Shown here piece by piece: positions 1 to 7,633 of a stretch of 15,555 nucleotides of DNA (positions within the stretch are counted from its first letter, which is position 1; every line of letters starts with the position of its first letter). This DNA is from an uncultured Bacteroidales bacterium (lineage in GTDB: Bacteria > Bacteroidota > Bacteroidia > Bacteroidales > UBA932). The DNA lies in NCBI GenBank assembly GCA_902461985.1, contig CABQAB010000015.1, forward strand, positions 1 to 15,555, read 5' to 3'. A program made the translations under genes and the position numbers. The notes under the pieces were generated by a model that did no database searches, was not told where the DNA came from, and saw only the letters and a program-made list of their open reading frames with translations.

Positions 1-1505
1 CTGAGACCGCCATGTCCCCGGCTGCGGTCTGATGAAACGAACATCAGCTCGTCTCCCGCGAAAATCTGGGGTATTCCCCTCATCGTCGCCAGCATGGTCA
101 TGGCAAGCTTAAGTTTCCTTGGATCTTTGCCGAGCACGTCGCCTATGCGGTCCACATCGTGGTTGCCGAGGAAAATCATCAGATTGTCTACGTCATGATA
201 TACAAAATCGTGCGAAAGCAGTTCATATACCCTTGTCATTCCGCATCCCCAGCCGGCACCTTCATTCAGTCCCATGCGGATGGCATCGTGGAGCGGGAAG
301 TCCATGACCGCCGGCAGATTGGAGTTGAAACCGTCCTTGTTAGGATTGTCCTTCTGCCAATATGCAAGCTGAGGTATGGAAGAGGTCCAACATTCGCCGA
401 CAATGTTCAGATTAGGATATTCATCGGTTATAGCCTTACACCACAAGGACATAGGGTCTTTTTCGTTATAGGGATAGGTATCCACCCTGAGTCCGTCTAT
501 ACCGAATTTCTCAATCCACCACACTCCCCACTGCATGAAATAGTTGAGGACGTATGGATTGTCAAGGTTCATATCCGGCATCGAAGGCACGAACCAGCCG
601 CTTTCCTGAATGTTCAGATCGTATTTCGAGGCATTCGGGTCCATATTCGCAGAGAAGCATATATTGGTACCGGTATATTCAGGGAAGACATGAATCCAGT
701 CCTTGAAAGGCAGGTCCTTCATCCACCAATGGGATGTGCCGCAATGGTTCGTGACAATATCCATAATGACTTTCAGACCTTTCTCATGGGCCTTTTCAAC
801 ATATTCGGCATATTTTGCATTGTCTCCGAAACGGGAATCGACATGGTAGTAGTCGGAAGCCGCATAGCCATGGTAGGACTCGTCGGGAGCATTGTCTTCG
901 AGCAGAGGGGTGCACCAGATGGCCGTGGCTCCAAGTTCGGAAATATAGTCCAGATGGTCGATTATGCCCTGGATGTCGCCTCCGTGTCTGCCGAACGGTT
1001 CATTGCGGTCAGCCTTCTCCGTGGTGTCATCCGTGGAATCGTTGGACGGATCTCCATTCGCAAACCTGTCAGGCATAATCAGATAGATTACGTCCTTGCT
1101 CGTGAAACTTTCCCTTTGCGCCGAACCTTCAGCGCGGTTTTCAATTTCGTAAGGGTATTTGAACGAGTCGGTTTTATCTTTCTTGTTGGTGAAGACTATC
1201 CAGCAGGTGCCGGCCTCAGCCATTGAAGAGACATTTACGTCCACAAAGACATAATTGGGGCTGTCGCCGGGAGTCACATTTCTGACAGTTACGCCTTTGA
1301 GACCCTCTATGCTGACATCGTATGCGGATATGCCCTCTCCCTGCACCATAAGCTGCAGAGGAGTGTTCATGCCAACCCACCATGAAAGCGGTTCAACACG
1401 GCTCAGCTGCCCCGGACCGGCCTCGGGCAGATTCTGCCAGTCATTTGATGCACAAGAAGACAACAAAGCTGCCGTTGTAGCCATAATCATATACTTCAGT
1501 TTCAT
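1..1505 (-). CDS. SusA-like neopullulanase/cyclomaltodextrinase lipoprotein (GH13), 3' end cut by window edge
   Basis: Translating the minus strand from the ATG at 1505 gives 501 open codons to the window edge. SusA-type enzymes are about 610-620 residues, so roughly the last 110 are missing. Residues 1-18 form a lipoprotein signal ending in the lipobox LSSC (Cys18). Residues about 30-125 resemble the N-terminal domain of cyclomaltodextrinases (PLSWWVGMN, then LQLMVQG). The GH13 barrel follows, with the family signature MPDRFANGD at 144-152, region I D249 (DIVTNHCG), nucleophile D342 (GLRVDTYP), acid/base E371 (IVGECW) and transition-state residues H449/D450 (GNHDVDR). All catalytic residues are present. 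Such enzymes cleave alpha-1,4 bonds in cyclodextrins, pullulan and maltooligosaccharides. B. thetaiotaomicron SusA is periplasmic, while this one carries a lipoprotein signal. It is the last visible gene of the operon, 55 bp after the pullulanase. M6 and M8 are alternative starts, but M1 supplies the Lys residues of the signal peptide. Confidence 0.9.
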   Translation of the reverse strand, partial: MKLKYMIMATTAALLSSCASNDWQNLPEAGPGQLSRVEPLSWWVGMNTPLQLMVQGEGISAYDVSIEGLKGVTVRNVTPGDSPNYVFVDVNVSSMAEAGTCWIVFTNKKDKTDSFKYPYEIENRAEGSAQRESFTSKDVIYLIMPDRFANGDPSNDSTDDTTEKADRNEPFGRHGGDIQGIIDHLDYISELGATAIWCTPLLEDNAPDESYHGYAASDYYHVDSRFGDNAKYAEYVEKAHEKGLKVIMDIVTNHCGTSHWWMKDLPFKDWIHVFPEYTGTNICFSANMDPNASKYDLNIQESGWFVPSMPDMNLDNPYVLNYFMQWGVWWIEKFGIDGLRVDTYPYNEKDPMSLWCKAITDEYPNLNIVGECWTSSIPQLAYWQKDNPNKDGFNSNLPAVMDFPLHDAIRMGLNEGAGWGCGMTRVYELLSHDFVYHDVDNLMIFLGNHDVDRIGDVLGKDPRKLKLAMTMLATMRGIPQIFAGDELMFVSSDRSRGHGGL

Positions 1506-1512
1506 TTTTGCG

Positions 1513-1544
1513 CAAATTTAGAAGTTGTTTCAGTATTTATCAAA
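1513..1544 (-). promoter_or_regulatory. Internal Bacteroidota-type promoter upstream of the SusA-like gene
   Basis: On the minus strand TTTG (1541-1544) is followed, after exactly 20 bases, by TAAATTTG (1513-1520). This fits the known Bacteroides sigma-ABfr consensus of TTTG near -33 and TAnnTTTG near -7, spaced about 19-21 bases. It lies in the 55-bp gap between the pullulanase and SusA-like genes. The predicted transcription start would be within a few bases of the ATG at 1505, giving an almost leaderless mRNA. This is a pattern match only. Such A/T-rich boxes also occur by chance just upstream of start codons. Confidence 0.5.
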
Positions 1545-1560
1545 AGGTCTTCTTATCTAT

Positions 1561-3507
1561 TCAATATTCGGCTATTATGGTTGCAGACGTGGCTGAGGCA
1601 CTGATATAGTCTCCGGAATATGCCGCAAGACCTTCCGGGTCCGCTTTCCCGTTCCGGGCCAGGATTTTGTAACTGCCCTCAGGGATGTCCACGCTGACTT
1701 TCCGCTTGGAGCCGTTGAGAAGGACAGTCAGGGATTTTGCGGAGTCGATGCCTTCAAGGGAGTTTATTCTGAACGCCACAGCACAATCGTCTCCGCTGTC
1801 TATGAACTCTAATTTCTCGCGCACAAGTTCCGCATCTCCGAGGCAGAAACCTGGATGCGCGTGACGGATGGCGGCGAGGGCGCAGTAATAGCCCGTAAGA
1901 TCCTTGTATTCCGTCTTGTAGTTCCAGTCTATGGCATTTATGGAATCCGGGCTGCAGTAGCTGTTCTTGACTCCGTGCTTGTGACGGAAAACTTCCTCTC
2001 CGTTATATATGAAAGGTATGCCCTGGGAGGTATACACCGCTGTCTGGGCCAGCTTGACCATGGAGATTTTCTCTTTTTCCGTGGCTTCTGTTGCCTCGTT
2101 CAGCCTGTCCCGCAGGCAATGGTCATCGTGACAGCTCACATAACTGATATGCTGGAGAGGGCTTTCGGTCCAGCGGGGCACACTGACCTGGGGATGCTCC
2201 ACGCCGCCGGCGATTCCGAACTCAAGGTCGGCCTTTCTGCCTGGAACGCCGTCCATGAATCCGGCATTGGAACAGTCGAGAGGCCCCCTGACAGCATCCC
2301 TGATGTTGTCGCTGAATGCTCCGATGCCGTCAAGCTGCCATGTATTCACTTTCAAGGCTATTTCCTCCTCAGGCAGAGCAGGTGACATGGCCGCCCAGCC
2401 TTCTCCATAGAGCACAACCTCAGGGTCGATTTCCCGCAGGCTCTCCGCTATGATGTTCATGGTTTCGATGTCATGGATTGCCATGAGGTCGAAGCGGAAA
2501 CCGTTGATGTGGTACTCCTGCATCCACCATCTGAGCGACTCTATCATATACTTGCGGTACATCTGCCTTTCGGAGGCCGTTTCATTGCCGCAGCCGGAAG
2601 CGTTGCAGAAGCCGCCGTTTTCGTCCATGCGGTAGAAATATCCGGGCATGGTGCGCTCGAAACCGGAAAGTTCCGCGGAATAGGTGTGGTTATAGACCAC
2701 ATCCATAATCACCCTGAAACCGTTCTCATGCAGGCTCTGGACCATCTGTTTGAACTCGCGGATGCGCACGACCGGGTCATACGGGTCAGTTGAATAGGAA
2801 CCCTCGACGGCATTGTAGTTCTGAGGGTCGTAGCCCCAGTTGTACTGAGGCTCGTCCATCCTCGTCTCGTCCACAGTGTGGTAATCGAAAGACGGAAGGA
2901 GCTGTATATAGGTGACTCCCAGTTCTTTCAGGTGGTCGATACCTGTCGCAAGTCCCGAAGGATTCTTCGTCCCCGTCTCGGTAAGGGCCAGAAACTTTCC
3001 CTTATGTTCTATACCGGATGACGGATGAATGGAGAAGTCCCGGTGGTGCATTTCGTAGACTATGATGTCCGACGGCCTGATTTCAGGACTCTTGTCAGAA
3101 CTCCAGCCTTCGGGGTCGCTGTCCTTCCAGTCGATGACCGCGGCCCTGTTGCCGTTCACGCCCACAGCCTTCGGTGCTATGCCCTGGGTCTCCGGCAGCC
3201 ATTCTCCCTGCTGCATTACCCGGAACGTATAGAATCTGCCTTTGAGATTCTCTTTGACCGAGGCTTTCCACAGACCTTCGCGGCGGAGTTTCATTTTCAC
3301 CGTCCTGAACGGCTCTCCATCGAGTCCGTTTTCATAAAGCCTGAGTTCCACCGCATCTGCCGTCGGGGCCCATAGTGCGAAATCGGTCCGTTCTTCCGTA
3401 TAGACACATTCTTCGTAGGTGTTTTCCGGAACCGGAAGTTCTCCGGAAACAGTGCAGGCGGCAATCGCAGTCACAGCCAGGGCACACATGATTTTCGGTT
3501 TCAGCAT
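1561..3507 (-). CDS. Type I pullulanase lipoprotein (GH13)
   Basis: This debranching enzyme hydrolyses alpha-1,6 branch points in pullulan, amylopectin and glycogen-type glucans. From the ATG at 3507 it has 648 residues, the usual size for a compact type I pullulanase. The frame is also open through a TTG one codon upstream, but ATG is preferred. The lipobox IAAC puts the lipidated residue at Cys18. An N-terminal E-set/CBM48-like domain (about 35-130, with FALWAPTADAVELRLY) precedes the catalytic barrel. The type I signature YNWGYDP is at 222-228. GH13 regions are region I DVVYNH (269-274), nucleophile D340 (GFRFDLMAIHD), acid/base E369 (LYGEGW) and H460/D461 (SCHDDH). A C-terminal beta domain ends at IIAEY. 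It sits 19 bp after the large GH13 gene and is clearly in the same operon. The lipid anchor suggests an outer-membrane or periplasmic-face location; which face is not decidable here. Confidence 0.95.
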   Translation of the reverse strand: MLKPKIMCALAVTAIAACTVSGELPVPENTYEECVYTEERTDFALWAPTADAVELRLYENGLDGEPFRTVKMKLRREGLWKASVKENLKGRFYTFRVMQQGEWLPETQGIAPKAVGVNGNRAAVIDWKDSDPEGWSSDKSPEIRPSDIIVYEMHHRDFSIHPSSGIEHKGKFLALTETGTKNPSGLATGIDHLKELGVTYIQLLPSFDYHTVDETRMDEPQYNWGYDPQNYNAVEGSYSTDPYDPVVRIREFKQMVQSLHENGFRVIMDVVYNHTYSAELSGFERTMPGYFYRMDENGGFCNASGCGNETASERQMYRKYMIESLRWWMQEYHINGFRFDLMAIHDIETMNIIAESLREIDPEVVLYGEGWAAMSPALPEEEIALKVNTWQLDGIGAFSDNIRDAVRGPLDCSNAGFMDGVPGRKADLEFGIAGGVEHPQVSVPRWTESPLQHISYVSCHDDHCLRDRLNEATEATEKEKISMVKLAQTAVYTSQGIPFIYNGEEVFRHKHGVKNSYCSPDSINAIDWNYKTEYKDLTGYYCALAAIRHAHPGFCLGDAELVREKLEFIDSGDDCAVAFRINSLEGIDSAKSLTVLLNGSKRKVSVDIPEGSYKILARNGKADPEGLAAYSGDYISASATSATIIAEY

Positions 3508-3526
3508 CAAAATAACGAATGTAAGA

Positions 3527-6247
3527 TCAATAATTAACTATCAGTTTGAAGTCGCCCGGCCTCATGTCGAACGAGAGCAGGTTATTGCCGCTACCGTCCG
3601 TGTAAGTCGTATAGCTACCGTTGCCGAAAGCGGAATAGTCCTTCCATGTGCCGGCGGCAGGCATGATGGCGGTAATGGTCTTTGTCGAAGTCGAGAAGTT
3701 GCCGATGACGGCGAAACGCTTTCCATCAACATATCCGAAGAGGAAACGGCCATAATCCCATTGACTGTCATCTACATACCACTCTATTTTTGCATCCCTG
3801 TCAAAGAAACGCGGATTCTCCCTGCGGAATTTCAAAAGACCTGCGTATGTGTCGTAAAGGCCCTTTCTGTATTTGTCTGCGAGGAACTGCTCTGTCATGA
3901 CCGGTTTCTTGTCGGTGTCCCCGTTCCCTCCGGAAATGTCGTAGCCCAATTCTCCGAACTGCCAGATCATCTTAGGGCCGGGGACGGTGAGGAAGAACGC
4001 AGCGCAGCATCCGGCACGCCTCATCGAAACTGCCAGAGGAGAATTGTCATTGTCCTCTTCAGAAGCGGACGGAGCCGCGGAACCTGCTTTCATGAGCCAC
4101 ACAGTAAGGGTTGACGGGGCAAGATAAACATCATAACTGCCGGCAGCGGAAACCACGAGATTCTTCGAACTCGGATCTGCCAGAAGTTTGTAGCCTTCTC
4201 CGACAACAAGCGTCTTGTTGGCTCCGCTTGCACCGAGATTGCCCTTGTCCCATGAATTGGACTCCCTGATTTTGAACTGCGCTCCCGCCTCGAACTCAAT
4301 GCCTTTTGCGACGTAGAATCCTCCGGACCGGCTCATTTTGATATCTGCCTTGTAGTTGGCAGCCGTCTTGTCGCCCCAGCCAGTAAGAGTTCCGCAGATG
4401 CCCCAGTCAGCCGATGCGCTCGCACCTGTGGCTCCGTAGCATATCCTCTGCTCATCGTGGCTTTCCATATAGGCAACATATCCGTTGGCAAAAGCTTCGG
4501 TGAAACTGCTGCCGGACCTGTTGCCTTTCACGGCATTCGCATACTGCCCCGTGCATTTTCTCCATGGATATGCCCCGAAAGCGGACAGTTCATTCTCCTC
4601 GTTGCGGTCGCCCAAGTGTTCGAGAATCATCACTGCGTCCGGATTCACGCCCTGAATATAGTCGTAATAGTCGCGTAGTATCGCTATGCGGGAAGCGTCA
4701 TATCCACTCCATGCACTCACATTCGAACCTGTATTCTTCTGGGTGAAGCCTTTGGAGAGGTCGAAACGGAAACCGTCCACGTCGTATTCTTCGAGCAGAT
4801 ACTTCAGACTTTCTTTGATATGGTCACGTACCATCGCGTTTTCATGGTTCCAGTCGTGGAAAACGCTGTACGGATGAGTTGCGACCACATTGAACCACGG
4901 ATTGTTCTGGGCTGTGCGGTTGTTTGCCCCGTCCCAGTAGAGTTTTGCCCACGGATGCGTGCCGGTTGCATGATTGTAGACTACGTCTATAATGACGGCC
5001 ATGCCTCTGCCATGACATTCATCTATGAACTCCTTGTACTCTTCCCTTGTCCCGTAGGCCTTGTCGAGGGCAAAATAATGGTTAGGGTTGTAGCCCCAGC
5101 TTTCATTGCCGTCGAATTCCTGTACAGGCATGAGTTCTATGGCGGTGACTCCTAAATTCTGAAGATAGTCCAGCTGTGCCGCAGCACCCTTGATGTCTCC
5201 TGTTTTCGAGAAATCCCTGAACAGAAGTTCATAAATCACGAGGTCGTTCTTGTCCTCGATTCTGAAGTCACTGTGCTTCCAGGTATATTCAGGCCTGTTG
5301 ATCTGGAATGCAGAAATCAACCCTCTGGCTCCGGTTTCAGGATAAGGCCTTACTCCCGGAAGGTATTTGTCGTTCCACTGGTCATAGACGATTTCAGTAT
5401 AAGGATCCCCGACTTTGACGGTTTCACTGCCTTTGGTAATGAAATACTCGAAACGGTATTCCGTATCAGGATCAAGTCCTCCGATTGTGGTCCACCAGCA
5501 TCCTGCTGCGTCATCCCTTTTCATCGCGTAATCGGATTTCCTCTCCCAGCCGCTGAAATCTCCGACAGCATAGCAGTAGTCTGAACATTCGCCTTTATTG
5601 TCCTTGTCGTAGAACACGAGGGTGACATTGTCGCTGCCGGTATAGTTGATACCGTATTTCACGCCTTCAGGCAATGATTCCCGCACCACAGGGTCAGGCT
5701 CAAAAGGCTCGAACTCGTATCTGTTGTCGGTTACGTCTATTATATAGTCAGGCTTGGTCTGCTTGTTCCCGTCCGCGCTTCTGAATATGAAGCCCAGCTG
5801 GACCAGCGGAGTCTCACCCGAGCCGTACCACTCGCGAACACTGGTGGTTATACTGAATTTCCACACACCGTCACCAAGTTTTTCAGCCTTGCACTTGTCC
5901 GTATTCACACCCCACTCGGCCGGCATGAAACGCCACTCGTTGTCCTCATATACGGCACCGGTATAGACATACACATCTCCGGACCAGTTCTTCAGCGCAT
6001 CCGAGGCCTTGGCCTTGTAGTAGACAGTCAGCTGTCCGTCAGCATCCACTTCAGCAGGCAGATGAGAGATGCCGGCAGGAATCTTCGCCAGTTCCGGATC
6101 TTCGACATTGCCGCCACCGTCCCCCGGATTCTCGACCGGACCGGTAACTTTTTCACAAGAAACGACAGCCCCGGACGAAGCCATCATAAGCACAGCGAGC
6201 AGAAAAGAACACACTCCGCTCACGGAAAATCTGTCTTTATAGGTCAT
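3527..6247 (-). CDS. Multidomain alpha-amylase-family lipoprotein with a nested SusE/SusF-like starch-binding domain (GH13)
   Basis: This 906-residue protein starts at the ATG at 6247 and has a lipoprotein signal (VVSC, Cys31) followed by a Gly/Pro/Asp-rich linker. Residues about 56-185 form a first beta domain, possibly starch-binding. Residues about 186-310 form a second, CBM48/isoamylase-N-like domain (AVGDFSGWE at 227-235). The GH13 barrel begins near 335, with region I DVVYNH (421-426), nucleophile D496 (GFRFDLSKG), acid/base E543 (ILEH) and H597/D598 (MESHDEQR). After that last motif the barrel is interrupted by about 105 residues (614-720, WGICGTLTGWG to LTVWLMK) that read like a starch-binding repeat of SusE/SusF. 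The barrel resumes at 737-770 (FFLTVPGPKMIWQFGELGYD) and ends in a C-terminal beta domain. It is first in the operon and probably acts on starch at the cell surface, in a SusG-like role. Exact specificity (amylase, branching or debranching) cannot be fixed from sequence. Confidence 0.9.
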   Translation of the reverse strand: MTYKDRFSVSGVCSFLLAVLMMASSGAVVSCEKVTGPVENPGDGGGNVEDPELAKIPAGISHLPAEVDADGQLTVYYKAKASDALKNWSGDVYVYTGAVYEDNEWRFMPAEWGVNTDKCKAEKLGDGVWKFSITTSVREWYGSGETPLVQLGFIFRSADGNKQTKPDYIIDVTDNRYEFEPFEPDPVVRESLPEGVKYGINYTGSDNVTLVFYDKDNKGECSDYCYAVGDFSGWERKSDYAMKRDDAAGCWWTTIGGLDPDTEYRFEYFITKGSETVKVGDPYTEIVYDQWNDKYLPGVRPYPETGARGLISAFQINRPEYTWKHSDFRIEDKNDLVIYELLFRDFSKTGDIKGAAAQLDYLQNLGVTAIELMPVQEFDGNESWGYNPNHYFALDKAYGTREEYKEFIDECHGRGMAVIIDVVYNHATGTHPWAKLYWDGANNRTAQNNPWFNVVATHPYSVFHDWNHENAMVRDHIKESLKYLLEEYDVDGFRFDLSKGFTQKNTGSNVSAWSGYDASRIAILRDYYDYIQGVNPDAVMILEHLGDRNEENELSAFGAYPWRKCTGQYANAVKGNRSGSSFTEAFANGYVAYMESHDEQRICYGATGASASADWGICGTLTGWGDKTAANYKADIKMSRSGGFYVAKGIEFEAGAQFKIRESNSWDKGNLGASGANKTLVVGEGYKLLADPSSKNLVVSAAGSYDVYLAPSTLTVWLMKAGSAAPSASEEDNDNSPLAVSMRRAGCCAAFFLTVPGPKMIWQFGELGYDISGGNGDTDKKPVMTEQFLADKYRKGLYDTYAGLLKFRRENPRFFDRDAKIEWYVDDSQWDYGRFLFGYVDGKRFAVIGNFSTSTKTITAIMPAAGTWKDYSAFGNGSYTTYTDGSGNNLLSFDMRPGDFKLIVNY

Positions 6248-6277
6248 AATCTATTCTATTGTTACTAATTATGCAAC

Positions 6278-6308
6278 AGCCTGTGCACGGACGCATCCTG
6301 TACAGGCT
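6278..6308. repeat. Inverted repeat in the starch-operon leader (possible operator or 5'-UTR hairpin)
   Basis: AGCCTGTGCA (6278-6287) and TGTACAGGCT (6299-6308) are reverse complements at 9 of 10 positions, separated by 11 bases. The repeat lies 30 bp upstream of the first starch gene and just downstream of the predicted -7 box. It could be an operator for a starch-responsive regulator or a hairpin at the mRNA 5' end. It is seen directly, but its function is inferred. Confidence 0.5.
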
Positions 6309-6320
6309 CATACAACGGGA

Positions 6321-6328
6321 CAAATATA
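6321..6328 (-). promoter_or_regulatory. Candidate -7 box for the starch operon
   Basis: The minus strand reads TATATTTG, matching the TAnnTTTG -7 element of Bacteroidota promoters. No clear TTTG is found 19-21 bases upstream. The expected start near 6314 would give a leader of about 65 nt containing the inverted repeat. Confidence 0.4.
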
Positions 6329-6508
6329 GGTAATTTCAGAAAAGAGGAAGCATGACGGCGGACGAACGGGCAGGTAAAGCGGATGAACTGCAGGTTTTTT
6401 CTTTTCCGATTCATAAATTTTTCCTTTCCGAAAAAGAAAAAAGTTTCCAAAACAGAAAAATCTCGTGTTTTTTTTGATAAATCGTGCAATCGGACAGAAT
6501 TCTGAATA

Positions 6509-6516
6509 TAGTTTTG
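6509..6516 (+). promoter_or_regulatory. Candidate -7 box for the pilus-like operon
   Basis: TAGTTTTG matches TAnnTTTG. The expected -33 TTTG is absent at normal spacing; the nearest TTTG follows the T8 tract, 32 bases upstream. The transcription start would fall near 6520-6524, within or next to the hairpin that abuts the ATG at 6539. Confidence 0.35.
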
Positions 6517-6518
6517 CC

Positions 6519-6538
6519 CTCGACAAAAACACGTCGAG
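6519..6538 (+). repeat. Perfect inverted repeat abutting the start codon of the first pilus-like gene
   Basis: CTCGAC (6519-6524) and GTCGAG (6533-6538) form a perfect 6-bp stem around an 8-base A-rich loop. The last base of the stem directly precedes the ATG at 6539. As RNA it would be a hairpin touching the start codon; as DNA it could be a protein-binding site. Confidence 0.5.
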
Positions 6539-7633
6539 ATGAAAACCGAATCGAAAAAATTGCATCCATTCATACACCGGGGCCGGTTGTCCATTCATTG
6601 TCTTTTTCACGGGGGCTTCTGTCCCTCAATGATTGTTTTATTTCTATTTGCTTGCTGCTCGCCGGCCCTTTTCTTTTCATGCACTCCGGACATCCTTTAC
6701 AAGGACGAGCCGGACAGAGACCTCCCAAACGACGAGGCGACAGTCCCGACACGGCTGAACATTTCCACACCGGCTTCAATACGGATTGAAACCTGCGACA
6801 TCTTAGTCTACGACGGCGGTCCGTTCGGACGGCTCGACTCAAGAACCGTCATAAAGTCAGCCGGCATAAGGCAAATGCCCTTGGAAATAACTTCAGGCAA
6901 CGGCGACAAAATCTTCGTAGCACTTTGCAATCTGCCTGACGGCTTCCTCCAGTGGGAAGATATCATCACTATACACGCCCTGAGACAGCTTACAGCTTCG
7001 CTGGAAAACGAAAGCGAAGGCTGTCCCATCCTTTGCGGAGAACTCGGTTCGCCGGCTGGAACAGACATCAGCATCCGGCTCAATCCGCTCACAGCCAGAA
7101 TCCGGCTCGGCAAAGTCTCCTGTGACTTCGGCGGCACAGCCTATTCCGGCGAGACGGTCACGGACGTGAAAGTCTACCTGACAAACGTGAATGCCGACTG
7201 CGGGCTGCTGCCTGACAGCGAACAGCGATACCGTTTCATCAATAACGGGGCTTACAATTACGCTGACTGTGCAGGCTTCAAAGACCGCAACCTGCTTATG
7301 AAAAACATCGCCGGCGGCATAGGGAATCGAGAACGCGAGGCAGGGCTTGACTTCTTCTGCTATCCCAATCCGAACCGGAAGGAATCATTCGGGCAGCCGC
7401 TGACGAGATTAGTCGTAGAAGGCAATGTGGCCGGGCACAAATGGTACTGGCCCATAGATCTGTGCCTGCTGTCCGACAACGGCATTGAAGCCGGCATGAC
7501 ATACGAAATAAGCCTGAGACTGCTGAGAACAGGAACAGACAATCCGGATATACCGGTGAGTATCAACGAGAACCATATGACAATTGAGGTTTTGAGATGG
7601 AAAGAAAAAGAAAATCACAGCGTTTCGTTTTAA
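6539..7633 (+). CDS. Fimbrillin-superfamily lipoprotein (FimA/FimB/Mfa-like pilus shaft or anchor subunit)
   Basis: This 364-residue protein is the first gene of the pilus-like operon. A long basic N-terminus (1-30) precedes a hydrophobic stretch (31-48) with candidate lipidated cysteines at 39, 40 or, most naturally, 48 (FFSC followed by TPD). The mature protein shows the fimbrillin pattern: a strand with CDILVYD (86-92), then IFVALCNLP (125-133), then a strand ending in the TARIRL motif (185-190). The C-terminal half has LVVEGNVAGHKWYWPI (291-306) and ends with Y-x-I-x-L, then GTDNPDIPV (332-340) and a Trp-containing last strand, as in FimA/Mfa1-type subunits. This supports a polymerising subunit; an anchor of the FimB/Mfa2 kind is the alternative. 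Arg72, in a PTR|LNI context, is a possible maturation site. M31 (6629) is an alternative start but would leave the signal peptide without basic residues. The 3' end overlaps the next gene by 37 nt. Confidence 0.75.
   Translation: MKTESKKLHPFIHRGRLSIHCLFHGGFCPSMIVLFLFACCSPALFFSCTPDILYKDEPDRDLPNDEATVPTRLNISTPASIRIETCDILVYDGGPFGRLDSRTVIKSAGIRQMPLEITSGNGDKIFVALCNLPDGFLQWEDIITIHALRQLTASLENESEGCPILCGELGSPAGTDISIRLNPLTARIRLGKVSCDFGGTAYSGETVTDVKVYLTNVNADCGLLPDSEQRYRFINNGAYNYADCAGFKDRNLLMKNIAGGIGNREREAGLDFFCYPNPNRKESFGQPLTRLVVEGNVAGHKWYWPIDLCLLSDNGIEAGMTYEISLRLLRTGTDNPDIPVSINENHMTIEVLRWKEKENHSVSF

Larger units (their letters stand above)
6248..6538. promoter_or_regulatory. Divergent intergenic region between the starch and pilus-like operons
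   Basis: These 291 bp drive two opposite operons and hold no convincing gene. The side near the starch operon has an inverted repeat (6278-6308) and a minus-strand TAnnTTTG box. The centre (6395-6475) is packed with A and T homopolymers, including T6 (6395-6400), A6 (6437-6442) and T8 (6468-6475). The pilus side has a plus-strand TAnnTTTG box and a hairpin touching the ATG. Short open frames crossing the region are low-complexity and look like no family. Confidence 0.75.

Noticed and set aside
159..1226. A 355-codon plus-strand open frame opposite the SusA-like gene
   Set aside because: It is antisense to a gene whose frame carries all GH13 catalytic motifs. Its translation has no family features and reads as an antisense shadow.
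3508..3510. TTG as the pullulanase start codon
   Set aside because: An ATG follows in the next codon with an equally good signal peptide, so the TTG adds nothing and is less likely.
6265..6610. Minus-strand short open frames (about 100 codons) in the divergent region
   Set aside because: They cross the homopolymer-rich promoter area, are rich in Phe/Lys from A/T runs, and show no signal peptide or domain. They are better read as non-coding.
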